Origin: an uncultured Desulfuromonadales bacterium
GTDB taxonomy: Bacteria > Desulfobacterota > Desulfuromonadia > Geobacterales > Pseudopelobacteraceae
Assembly: GCA_903868145.1 (NCBI GenBank)
Contig: CAIPTY010000051.1
Coordinates: 62,001-126,000 of the forward strand
Reading direction: 5' to 3'
DNA length: 64,000 nucleotides
This document shows, one piece after another, positions 1-6,730 of this stretch. Positions within the stretch are counted from its first letter, which is position 1; each line of letters starts with the position of its first letter. The position numbers were made by a program, and so were the translations under genes. The notes below the pieces were generated by a model. The model made no database searches and had not been told where the DNA came from. It saw only the letters and a program-made list of their open reading frames with translations.

Positions 1-1
1 C

Positions 2-802
2 CTGATCACCAATGCACGCGATGCCATGAATGCCTGCGGTGCCATCACCGTGCGTACATCATCCGAGACCGTCACGGGTGAGTTTCCGCCCCGGAGCCTT
101 GCCCTGCCAACCATCCCGACACCGGGCAAATACGCGGTTCTCAGCGTAACGGACACTGCTGCGGGCATCCCCGATGAAATCATGGAGCAGATCTTCGACC
201 CCTTTTTCACCACCAAGCAGTCAGGTGAAGGGACGGGACTTGGTCTCGCCATGATTCACGGCACCATCATCCAGCATGAGGGTTTCATCGTCGTGGATAC
301 CCTCCCAGGCAGCGGAACGACCTTCAGCATGTATCTCCCCCTGCGCGAGCAGATGGAATTAAAGGAACAAGGCCCGGTTTGCTCCGACATAGCCCCGGAA
401 CGCCCCGCACAATATACCATTCTGGTTGTGGAAGATGAAGCGAGCGTCCGTGAACTGCTGGTGCTGGCTCTGTCCAGCGTCGGATACCGGACGATTATCG
501 CGGAAAACGGAAGACAGGCGGTTCAGATCTTCCGTGAGTCTCAGGGAGAAATATCCCTGATCCTGATGGACATCGTCATGCCGGAAATGACCGGGAAAGA
601 GGCGATAGATCAGATACGGAAGCTGAATGCAGATGTTCCCTGCATGTTCATGACCGGATACGGCGCAGAAGTCATCAGTCGCTTTGACATCTCACTGCAC
701 GACACCATCATCAAAAAACCTTTCAACCTGCCGGCTCTTCTGCAAAAAATCAGGCTTCTTCTGGAGAAGTCATTCCAATTCCAGATCCAGGATGATATCT
801 AG
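2..802 (+). CDS. Hybrid sensor histidine kinase, 3' part (ATPase plus receiver)
   Basis: The gene runs in from the left edge, so only the last ~266 residues are visible. They open with the N-box of a GHKL ATPase domain (LITNARDAM), followed by the G1 box ([10 protein letters not shown]) and the F/G2 boxes ([18 protein letters not shown]). After a short linker comes a CheY-like receiver domain with acidic pocket VVEDE, phosphoacceptor Asp in LILMDIVMP, and a Thr/Lys switch region (MTGYG, KKPF). This is the layout of a hybrid kinase that autophosphorylates and passes phosphate to its own receiver. The sensor part lies outside the window, so the signal is unknown. The last codons and the TAG stop lie inside a dispersed repeat. 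Confidence 0.93.
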   Translation: MITNARDAMNACGAITVRTSSETVTGEFPPRSLALPTIPTPGKYAVLSVTDTAAGIPDEIMEQIFDPFFTTKQSGEGTGLGLAMIHGTIIQHEGFIVVDTLPGSGTTFSMYLPLREQMELKEQGPVCSDIAPERPAQYTILVVEDEASVRELLVLALSSVGYRTIIAENGRQAVQIFRESQGEISLILMDIVMPEMTGKEAIDQIRKLNADVPCMFMTGYGAEVISRFDISLHDTIIKKPFNLPALLQKIRLLLEKSFQFQIQDDI

Positions 803-896
803 GCGGCGAGGATTGAGGCGGTGAGGCGTACTTTCTCGTACGTTGAGCTGCCGAAGACGAGCCAACGAAGATAGGGCCTTGATATGGAATTGGAAT
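772..896. repeat. 125-bp dispersed palindromic repeat, copy 1
   Basis: A near-identical sequence occurs at 12250-12373. By eye the two copies differ by one indel and about three substitutions. The ends form an inverted repeat (ATTCCAATT / AATTGGAAT), and the centre holds a small hairpin (CGTAC-TTTCTC-GTACG). This copy fills the gap between the convergent kinase and ABC ATPase genes and supplies the kinase stop codon; the TAG coincides with a position where the other copy reads AAG. It is non-coding and has the size and structure of a REP/MITE-like element. Confidence 0.85.
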
Positions 897-915
897 CACA
901 CGCGGTGACACCCGT

Positions 916-1656
916 TTACTTGAGAGCCGAATAGCCTGTCCGGCGGAAGGCCGCCACAAAGTCATTCACCGGCTGTTCCATAACCTCGTGCGGTTTTCCT
1001 TCCTGAACGATGGCACCCCTGTCCATGACGACCAGACGATCAACCACCCGCAGCGCTTCGATGCGATCATGGGTAGCAATAATCGCGGCTGTCCCCGATT
1101 CGTGGAGAATGCGCCCCAGATCCTCGGCCAGCAGGATACGGGTCGGCAGATCCAGGCTGGAAAAGGGTTCATCCATCAGGATCAACTGCGGTCTGACGGC
1201 AAACGCCCGGGCCAAACTGACCCGCTGGGCTTCACCGCCGGAAAGCTTGTGGGCCGAGCGGTGCGCCAGATGGCCGATTTTGAAGAGTTCAAGCCCCTCC
1301 AGCGCCAGCTTTCTGGCTCCCCCCCTCCCTGTTCCGCGAATTCGCAGACCTTCGGCCACGTTGTCCAGCACGGTTGTGTCAAACAGCAGCGGTTCCTGAA
1401 AAACCATCGCGATCCTGCGCCGGTAGGCGGTCTCTTCACGAGCGCTAACCTCGGCACCCTGGAAGAGTATTCTGCCTTCGGCCCGCTCGATCAGGCATGC
1501 CAGTCCCAGCAGCATGCTGGATTTTCCGGCTCCGTTGGGGCCGATCACCGCCAGCTTTTCATCAGAAAAAATCGAAAAACGGGGCAGGTCAAGCACCTGG
1601 GTGCCGCCGCGCCGGATGATCAGACCTTCTGCCTGTAGAAGCGGAACGGCATTCAT
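916..1656 (-). CDS. tupC: Tungstate ABC transporter ATP-binding protein
   Basis: This 246-residue ABC ATPase has Walker A GPNGAGKSS (about residues 39-47), Q-loop VFQEP (84-88), signature LSGGEAQ (138-144) and Walker B LILMDEP followed by the D-loop SSLD. It lacks the C-terminal molybdate-binding extension of ModC proteins, as expected for TupC. Its ATG overlaps the stop of the permease gene (ATGA), so the two are probably translationally coupled. It is the last gene of a four-gene leftward operon with two TupA-like binding proteins; the substrate assignment rests on those neighbours. It should power oxyanion import at the inner membrane. Confidence 0.9.
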   Translation of the reverse strand: MNAVPLLQAEGLIIRRGGTQVLDLPRFSIFSDEKLAVIGPNGAGKSSMLLGLACLIERAEGRILFQGAEVSAREETAYRRRIAMVFQEPLLFDTTVLDNVAEGLRIRGTGRGGARKLALEGLELFKIGHLAHRSAHKLSGGEAQRVSLARAFAVRPQLILMDEPFSSLDLPTRILLAEDLGRILHESGTAAIIATHDRIEALRVVDRLVVMDRGAIVQEGKPHEVMEQPVNDFVAAFRRTGYSALK

Positions 1657-2351
1657 CGCGGCCGTTCCCGCTGCTGGATGACGGTCAGCAGATAGTTGAC
1701 GCCGAAAGCCAGCGCCAGAAGGATAAGGGACAGGGCGATGGCCACGTCGAAATTCCCCTTGCCGGTTTCCATCACCGTCGCCGTCGTGAGCACCCGTGTC
1801 TGCCCCTTGATGTTGCCCCCGACCATGATGGAGGCTCCCACCTCGGAAATCACCCCGCCGAAACCGGCCATGACCGCTGCCAGGAGCGGCAGGCGCGATT
1901 CCCGCACCAGTATCCAGACCGTCTGGAGTCGGGTGGCTCCCAGCGCACGCACCTGCAGTTTCAGATTGGCCGGCAGTTGCTGGATCGAAGCGATAGTGAT
2001 ACCGGTCACGATGGGTGTGGCAATCACGGCCTGGGCCAGGATCATGGCAAGCGGGGTGTAGAGGATCTCCAGAAAGCCCAGCGGGCCGTTGCGCCAGAGG
2101 AAGATGGTCACGAACAGGCCGACCACCACCGGCGGCAGCCCCATCCCGGTATTGACCAGGCTGATGACCAGTCGCCGACCCGGAAAGTCCGACAGCGCCA
2201 GGAACACACCGATCGGGATGCCGATCGAGAGGCTTGCCAGGGTGGCGCTGCAGGAAACCTTGAGCGACAGCAGCGTGATCGCCAGCACCTCCCGGTCAAG
2301 CGAGAAGATCAGCTTCAGCGCCGTTTGCAGACCTTCGAAGATCAGTTCCAT
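1653..2351 (-). CDS. tupB: Tungstate ABC transporter permease
   Basis: A 232-residue hydrophobic protein with about five to six membrane spans. A cytoplasmic EAA-type coupling loop is visible (ALGATRLQTVWI, near residue 137), followed by RESRLPLLAAVMAGFGGVIS, typical of TupB/WtpB/ModB permeases. It probably forms a homodimer, contacts the neighbouring ATPase, and receives oxyanion from the periplasmic binding proteins encoded just upstream. The start abuts the stop of the preceding tupA gene and the 3' end overlaps tupC by 4 bp, so the genes form one transcription unit. Confidence 0.9.
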   Translation of the reverse strand: MELIFEGLQTALKLIFSLDREVLAITLLSLKVSCSATLASLSIGIPIGVFLALSDFPGRRLVISLVNTGMGLPPVVVGLFVTIFLWRNGPLGFLEILYTPLAMILAQAVIATPIVTGITIASIQQLPANLKLQVRALGATRLQTVWILVRESRLPLLAAVMAGFGGVISEVGASIMVGGNIKGQTRVLTTATVMETGKGNFDVAIALSLILLALAFGVNYLLTVIQQRERPR

Positions 2352-3205
2352 CAGAGCCCCAGTGATTCCGGCTTTTTGCCTGCATCGGGGAAGAACAGGG
2401 GTGCGCCGAATTTTTCAACACCGAAACGGCCGATGATATCCTGGCTCTTTTTCGCGACCATGAAGTCGGCAAAGGCCTTGCCTCCCGGAACGTTTACTTT
2501 TGGCCACTTTACCGGATTGATCTCCAAAACATGGTAGATATTCAGCAGTCTGCCGTCCCCCTCCGCCAGAATTTCAAGCCCCAGATTCTTTCTGAGAGCC
2601 AGATAGGTAGCCCGGTCGGCCAGTACATATGCCTTCTTCTCGGCCGCTACACTCAGCGTCTGCCCCATGCCCAGGCCGGTCTGCTGGTACCATTTCTGAC
2701 CTTCCGGGTTGACACCGGCAGCTTTCCAGAGCCCTTTTTCCTTGGCATGGGTTCCGGAATTGTCACCGCGCGATGCAAACAGGGAATTTTTTTGTGCGAT
2801 GAGCTTCATGGCCTCGGCGGCTTTCGTCCCTTTGACCCCGGCCGGATCTGCGGCCGGGCCCAGGATGATGAAGTCGTTGTGCATCACCAGCCGCCGGACA
2901 GCTCCGAAACCATAGGCCATAAACTTCTTTTCGGCATCGGGAGAATGTACCAGCAGCACATCGGCCTCTCCCTTTTCCCCCATCTTCATGGCCTGCCCGG
3001 AACCGACTGAAATGGTCTTGACCTGGTAGCCGCTCTCCTTCTCGAACAACGGTACCAGTACGTCCAGAAGACCCGAATCCTGGGTGCTGGTAGTGGTGGC
3101 CAGGATGACGGTTTTTGGCGCAGCCATGGCAGCCGTACTCCAGATGAGGATTGTGAGTGAAACGGCGAGCGTCGTGATACGGGTTAGAATCTGTCGTGTA
3201 ATCAT
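2351..3205 (-). CDS. tupA: Tungstate-binding periplasmic protein TupA
   Basis: This 284-residue protein begins with a signal peptide (hydrophobic core LAVSLTILIWSTAAMA, cleavage before APK). It then shows the TupA hallmark TTTSTQDSGLLD and a second conserved segment SRGDNSGTH. In the TupA family these parts line the tungstate pocket. It is the canonical member of a tandem pair: a diverged paralogue lies directly upstream, with a 21-bp gap containing a good ribosome binding site (AAGGAG). The protein captures tungstate in the periplasm and hands it to TupB. Confidence 0.92.
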   Translation of the reverse strand: MITRQILTRITTLAVSLTILIWSTAAMAAPKTVILATTTSTQDSGLLDVLVPLFEKESGYQVKTISVGSGQAMKMGEKGEADVLLVHSPDAEKKFMAYGFGAVRRLVMHNDFIILGPAADPAGVKGTKAAEAMKLIAQKNSLFASRGDNSGTHAKEKGLWKAAGVNPEGQKWYQQTGLGMGQTLSVAAEKKAYVLADRATYLALRKNLGLEILAEGDGRLLNIYHVLEINPVKWPKVNVPGGKAFADFMVAKKSQDIIGRFGVEKFGAPLFFPDAGKKPESLGL

Positions 3206-3226
3206 TGCTTTCTCCTTGCGTGGCTT

Positions 3227-4081
3227 TTAATGTTTCTGCTGCTGATGCCATTCCCGTGAATCGGGAAAAAAGAGGGGTGCTCCGAATCGATCCCTGCCAA
3301 ATTCGGAGACAATTTTCTGTCCTTTGTCGGCGGCGGTCAGCCAGCGCACGAACAGGGCGACATCTTCCCGGTTCACCCGGGGAAATTTCTGCTGATTAAC
3401 CGGTATCAGGGATATTCGATTCAAAAGGGCTTCATCGCCCTCCACCATAATTTCCAGAGGCAGTTCCTTTTTCAGCGAAAGATAGGTGGCGCGGTCAATC
3501 AGCGTGTATGAGCGGACACTCGCGGTGTAGCGGAGCGTGGGGACATTGCCTTCGTTACCTTTTTCGTAGACCTTGTACCAGGTTCCGGCTGTTTTCACCT
3601 CTGCCTTGCTCCACAAAGCCGTTTCCGCCACGTGGGTTCCCGATTTATCGCCACGTGTCACAAAGGGAGCCGATTTTTCTGCAATCACCCTGAGCGCCAC
3701 CGTTGCCGACTTCATGCCCCGAATCCCTGCCGGGTCGCCGGGGGGCCCCACAATGACGAAATCGTTGTACATGAACGGGATTCGCTCGGTTCCAAATCCG
3801 TCCACGATAAACCTTTCCTCCAGGGAACGGGCATGCACCATCACCAGATCGAAATTACCCTTTTCAGCCATCTTCAGTGCCTCGCCGGTGCCGGCACCCA
3901 CGTGGCGCACACGGATACCGGTCTCTTTCTCAAACCCCTCCTCCAGTGCCGATACAATGCCGGCGTCGATAGGGCCAATCGTGCTGGCCAGCAGGATAAA
4001 GCCCTTTTCGGCATAAGCTGCTGTCGTGATGCTGCAGATGCAAAATGCAAGTGCCAGTCTAAAAATGGTGAATAGTTTCAT
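3227..4081 (-). CDS. Second TupA-like oxyanion-binding protein (diverged paralogue)
   Basis: First gene of the tup operon, about 284 residues, with a signal peptide ending near TTAAYA. It aligns with the downstream TupA over its length (YNDFVIVGPPGDPAG versus HNDFIILGPAADPAG; TRGDKSGTH versus SRGDNSGTH; RATYLSLKK versus RATYLALRK). The ligand-loop motif TTTSTQDSGLL is replaced by ASTIGPIDAGI. ATG 4081 is preferred because GGGGGA lies 5 nt upstream; an ATG two codons earlier overlaps that site. It may bind tungstate with changed affinity, or another oxyanion such as molybdate. The sequence alone does not decide between these. Confidence 0.85.
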   Translation of the reverse strand: MKLFTIFRLALAFCICSITTAAYAEKGFILLASTIGPIDAGIVSALEEGFEKETGIRVRHVGAGTGEALKMAEKGNFDLVMVHARSLEERFIVDGFGTERIPFMYNDFVIVGPPGDPAGIRGMKSATVALRVIAEKSAPFVTRGDKSGTHVAETALWSKAEVKTAGTWYKVYEKGNEGNVPTLRYTASVRSYTLIDRATYLSLKKELPLEIMVEGDEALLNRISLIPVNQQKFPRVNREDVALFVRWLTAADKGQKIVSEFGRDRFGAPLFFPDSREWHQQQKH

Positions 4082-4106
4082 ACACATCCCCCTTTCGGTA
4101 CGTATT

Positions 4107-4136
4107 AAAAAAGCCCCTTCTCATCAGAAAAGGGGC
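4107..4136 (-). terminator. Intrinsic terminator of the tup riboswitch
   Basis: On the minus strand a GCCCCTT...AAGGGGC hairpin with loop around CTGATGAG is followed by six T. It lies between the riboswitch and the first tup gene and acts as the expression platform. Its 5' arm (CCCCTTTTC) is perfectly complementary to GAAAAGGGG at the 3' end of the aptamer, giving a competing antiterminator. Confidence 0.88.
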
Positions 4137-4171
4137 GTGGACAAACCATTGCGGCGTGTCAAACACGGATT

Positions 4172-4267
4172 CCCCTTTTCAAAAGGAGGGCAGCGCTGTT
4201 TCCGGCGACACCCGCAGGGCGCTGGCCATGAGGATTTTTCCCTGGTAGGCTGTACGACTCGGAGATC
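4172..4267 (-). promoter_or_regulatory. Moco/Tuco-family riboswitch upstream of the tup operon
   Basis: On the minus strand the leader contains CTCCGAG, then ACCAGGGAAAAATCCTCATGG, then GGGTGTCGCCGGAAACAGCG, then CCTCC. These are, from memory, conserved pieces of the MOCO RNA motif (molybdenum- or tungsten-cofactor sensing). The same pieces recur in the same order at 6476-6570. Placement between a promoter and a terminator, upstream of tungstate import genes, fits a transcription-attenuation switch that turns uptake off when cofactor is plentiful. Ligand preference (Mo or W cofactor) is inference. Confidence 0.82.
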
Positions 4268-4283
4268 GTTGAATTTGAGCGGC

Positions 4284-4312
4284 ACTATAGCGGGATTGGC
4301 CCGACACGGCAA
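4284..4312 (-). promoter_or_regulatory. Sigma70-type promoter of the tup leader
   Basis: On the minus strand: -35 TTGCCG (4312-4307), 17-nt spacer, -10 TATAGT (4289-4284). Transcription would start near 4276, a few bases before the riboswitch. Confidence 0.7.
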
Positions 4313-4349
4313 GTGTGTTTTGTTTTTAAACCTTTAGTTATGACTCAGA

Positions 4350-4712
4350 CTAACTTTCTGCCTGTAACTCGGCCAGTTCGGTATCCGTAAATATCCGCGA
4401 CCGTGTATGAAATGCCTTCCCCTCAGGACCTTCCAGTGAAAATGTGCCACCATGTCCTTCAATGACGTCGATAATCAGTTGGGTGTGTTTCCAGTATTCG
4501 TACTGCAACTTTCCTATATAAAAGGGACAATCACCAATATCTCCGAGATAGACGTCACCGGCTCCGATGGTTAGCTCACCGGGCAGGTAGCAGTTTGCTG
4601 CGCTGTTATCGCAGCAGCCGCCAGACTGGTGGAACATCAGTGGCCCGTGCTTCTGTTTCAAAAAATCGATCAGTTCAAGGGCCGCTTCGGTGGCAATAAC
4701 CTTTTGAATCAT
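4350..4712 (-). CDS. DUF779 family protein
   Basis: A 120-residue protein of unknown function belonging to DUF779, with the conserved Cys-rich segment FHQSGGCCDNSAANCYL and GDCPFYIG. DUF779 genes are commonly found beside NAD-dependent aldehyde dehydrogenase genes, as here, so a role in dehydrogenase maturation or metal handling is plausible but unproven. ATG 4712 is chosen because GGGAGG lies 7 nt upstream; an in-frame ATG five codons earlier overlaps that site. An intrinsic-terminator-like hairpin stands directly before this gene, so it may receive only part of the transcription from the dehydrogenase gene. Confidence 0.9.
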   Translation of the reverse strand: MIQKVIATEAALELIDFLKQKHGPLMFHQSGGCCDNSAANCYLPGELTIGAGDVYLGDIGDCPFYIGKLQYEYWKHTQLIIDVIEGHGGTFSLEGPEGKAFHTRSRIFTDTELAELQAES

Positions 4713-4725
4713 GATGTGGCCTCCC

Positions 4726-4753
4726 AAAAAAACGGGGCGGTGTTACCCGCCCC
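4726..4753 (-). terminator. Intra-operon terminator/attenuator before DUF779 gene
   Basis: The minus strand reads GGGGCGG-GTAACA-CCGCCCC followed by G and seven T, a strong intrinsic terminator between the aldehyde dehydrogenase stop and the DUF779 ribosome binding site. It would reduce or condition DUF779 expression. Confidence 0.8.
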
Positions 4754-4792
4754 AAAACGTTATCAGAAATTGGTACGGAAAGAGCGTCGTGC

Positions 4793-6313
4793 CTAGAAAA
4801 AGCCAAGCTTCTGTTCGCTGTAACTGACCAGCAGATTCTTGGTCTGCTGGTAGTGATCGAGCATGACTTTGTGAGTTTCGCGACCGATGCCGGACTCCTT
4901 GTAACCACCGAAGGTAGCGTGAGCCGGATAGGCGTGGTAACAATTTGTCCAGACACGACCGGCCTTGATGGCGCGACCCATGCGGTAGGCGGTGTTTCCG
5001 TCGCGGCTCCATACACCGGCACCCAGACCATACAGGGTGTCATTGGCGATGGCAAGTGCGTCTGCTTCGTCTTTAAAGGTGGTCACAGCAACCACCGGAC
5101 CGAAGATTTCTTCCTGGAAGATACGCATTTTGTTGTGCCCTTTGAACAGTGTCGGCTGAACGTAATAGCCGCCTGCAAACTCGCCGCCAAGCTGCTCCTG
5201 GCTGCCGCCTATCAGTACCTGGGCGCCTTCCTGCCTCCCCAGTTCAAGATACGAGGTAATCTTGGTCAATTGCTCTTTCGAGGCTTGCGCTCCCAGCATC
5301 GTATCGGTGTCAAGCGGGTTACTCTGTTTGATTGCCTTGACGCGGGCGATGCAACGCTCAATGAAGGTGTCGTAGATGGATTCCTGAATCAGTGCGCGAG
5401 AGGGGCAGGTGCATACTTCGCCCTGGTTGAAGGCGAACAGCACAAACCCTTCAATTGCCTTGTCATAGAAACCGTCGTCGGCACGGGCAATGTCCTCGAA
5501 GAAGATGTTCGGCGATTTGCCACCCAATTCCAATGTTGCCGGGATCAGGTTGTTAGCCGCGGCCTGGGCTATAACTCGACCGGTGCTGGTTGAGCCGGTA
5601 AAGGCGATCTTGGCGATACGCTTGCTGCTGGCGAGGGGCAGACCTGCTTCGCGGCCAAAACCGTTGACGATGTTGAGTACGCCGGGGGGCAGCACATCGG
5701 CTATCAGTTCTGCCAGAATCAGAATGCTGATGGGAGTCTGTTCCGCCGGTTTAAGCACGACGCAGTTACCGGCGGCAATGGCCGGGGCCAGTTTCCAGGC
5801 CGCCATCAGGATAGGAAAGTTCCAGGGTATGATCTGGCCGACAACACCCAGTGGTTCGTGGATGTGGTAGGCAACGGTGTTTTCGTCTATTTCACTGACG
5901 CCGCCTTCCTGCGCGCGCAAGCAGCCAGCAAAGTAGCGGAAATGGTCAACCGTCAGGGGGATATCGGCATTAAGGGTTTCACGGATCGGCTTGCCGTTAT
6001 CCACGGTTTCGGCATAAGCCAAAAGCTCCAGATTGGCCTCGATGCGATCAGCGATTTTCAGCAATACGTTGGAACGATCCGCAGCGGGTGTCTTTCCCCA
6101 TTTGTCGGCTGCGGCATGCGCAGCGTCCAGCGCCAATTCAATATCTTCAGCACCTGAGCGGGCAGCCGTGGTGTAAGGCTTACCGGTTATGGGGGTAAGT
6201 ACGTCAAAATATACCCCTTTAACCGGCGCTACCCACGTGCCACCGATAAAGTTTTCATACCTAGCTTTGTACTGGATCTTTGCTCCGGGCTGTCCTGGCA
6301 GTGCGTAAATCAT
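4793..6313 (-). CDS. NAD(P)-dependent aldehyde dehydrogenase (ExaC/AcoD-like)
   Basis: A 506-residue class I/II-type aldehyde dehydrogenase. It has the PWNFP cofactor motif, FTGSTSTGR, catalytic base LELGGKSPN, catalytic cysteine in [12 protein letters not shown], and EEIFGPV. Its length and the [20 protein letters not shown] start match the ExaC/AcoD acetaldehyde dehydrogenase subgroup that usually travels with DUF779. It oxidises aldehydes to acids with NAD(P)+ in the cytoplasm and needs no molybdenum or tungsten. Despite that, its leader carries a Moco-type riboswitch with terminator. A natural explanation is replacement of a tungsten aldehyde:ferredoxin oxidoreductase when tungsten cofactor is scarce; this is inference. 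Confidence 0.93.
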   Translation of the reverse strand: MIYALPGQPGAKIQYKARYENFIGGTWVAPVKGVYFDVLTPITGKPYTTAARSGAEDIELALDAAHAAADKWGKTPAADRSNVLLKIADRIEANLELLAYAETVDNGKPIRETLNADIPLTVDHFRYFAGCLRAQEGGVSEIDENTVAYHIHEPLGVVGQIIPWNFPILMAAWKLAPAIAAGNCVVLKPAEQTPISILILAELIADVLPPGVLNIVNGFGREAGLPLASSKRIAKIAFTGSTSTGRVIAQAAANNLIPATLELGGKSPNIFFEDIARADDGFYDKAIEGFVLFAFNQGEVCTCPSRALIQESIYDTFIERCIARVKAIKQSNPLDTDTMLGAQASKEQLTKITSYLELGRQEGAQVLIGGSQEQLGGEFAGGYYVQPTLFKGHNKMRIFQEEIFGPVVAVTTFKDEADALAIANDTLYGLGAGVWSRDGNTAYRMGRAIKAGRVWTNCYHAYPAHATFGGYKESGIGRETHKVMLDHYQQTKNLLVSYSEQKLGFF

Positions 6314-6399
6314 GGTAGTACCTCCTGGGATGGTGTTCGCCGAACATCGGTGCGGCGTGTTTCGTGGTGCAGTGTCGTTTCAACCGATTTCCTGAATAC

Positions 6400-6438
6400 A
6401 AAAAAAATAACCCCTTTTTAGAAACAAAAAGGGGTTAT
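6400..6438 (-). terminator. Intrinsic terminator of the aldehyde dehydrogenase riboswitch
   Basis: On the minus strand AACCCCTTTTT-gtttc-TAAAAAGGGGTT is followed by a run of seven to eight T. It sits between the second riboswitch and the aldehyde dehydrogenase start. The aptamer's terminal AAAAGGGG can pair with its 5' arm CCCCTTTT, as in the tup leader. Confidence 0.88.
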
Positions 6439-6475
6439 CACAACAATCGTCAGGTGACGTTTCGTGTGTTCGATT

Positions 6476-6570
6476 CCCCTTTTCAAAAGGAGGGCGGCGC
6501 TGTTTCCGGCGACACCCGCAGGTTGCAGACCGTGAGGATTTTTCCCTGGTAGGCACTGCAACTCGGAGAC
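6476..6570 (-). promoter_or_regulatory. Moco/Tuco-family riboswitch upstream of aldehyde dehydrogenase
   Basis: Shares long identical blocks with the tup leader RNA: CTCCGAG, CCTACCAGGGAAAAATCCTCA, TGCGGGTGTCGCCGGAAACA, CCTCCTTTTGAAAAGGGGAA. The segments linking the blocks differ (GGTCTGCAA here, GGCCAGCGC there) as expected for a variable stem. It is therefore a second copy of the same cofactor-sensing class, with a downstream terminator. A -10-like TATTAT lies at 6580-6575; a possible TTGACC at 6606-6601 is 20 nt away, so the promoter is uncertain. Confidence 0.82.
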
Positions 6571-6730
6571 TGGTATAATACCGCGTTTTATTCTATAGAA
6601 GGTCAAGATGCATTACAAGCAGAAAGATTGTTATTGTACTTGAATTCATATACAGACATAGGCTATTTTGCAGAGGCGCTCTTTCAGGAAAAAGCGTATG
6701 ACTCATTATAAACGACAGGGGAACGATCAG

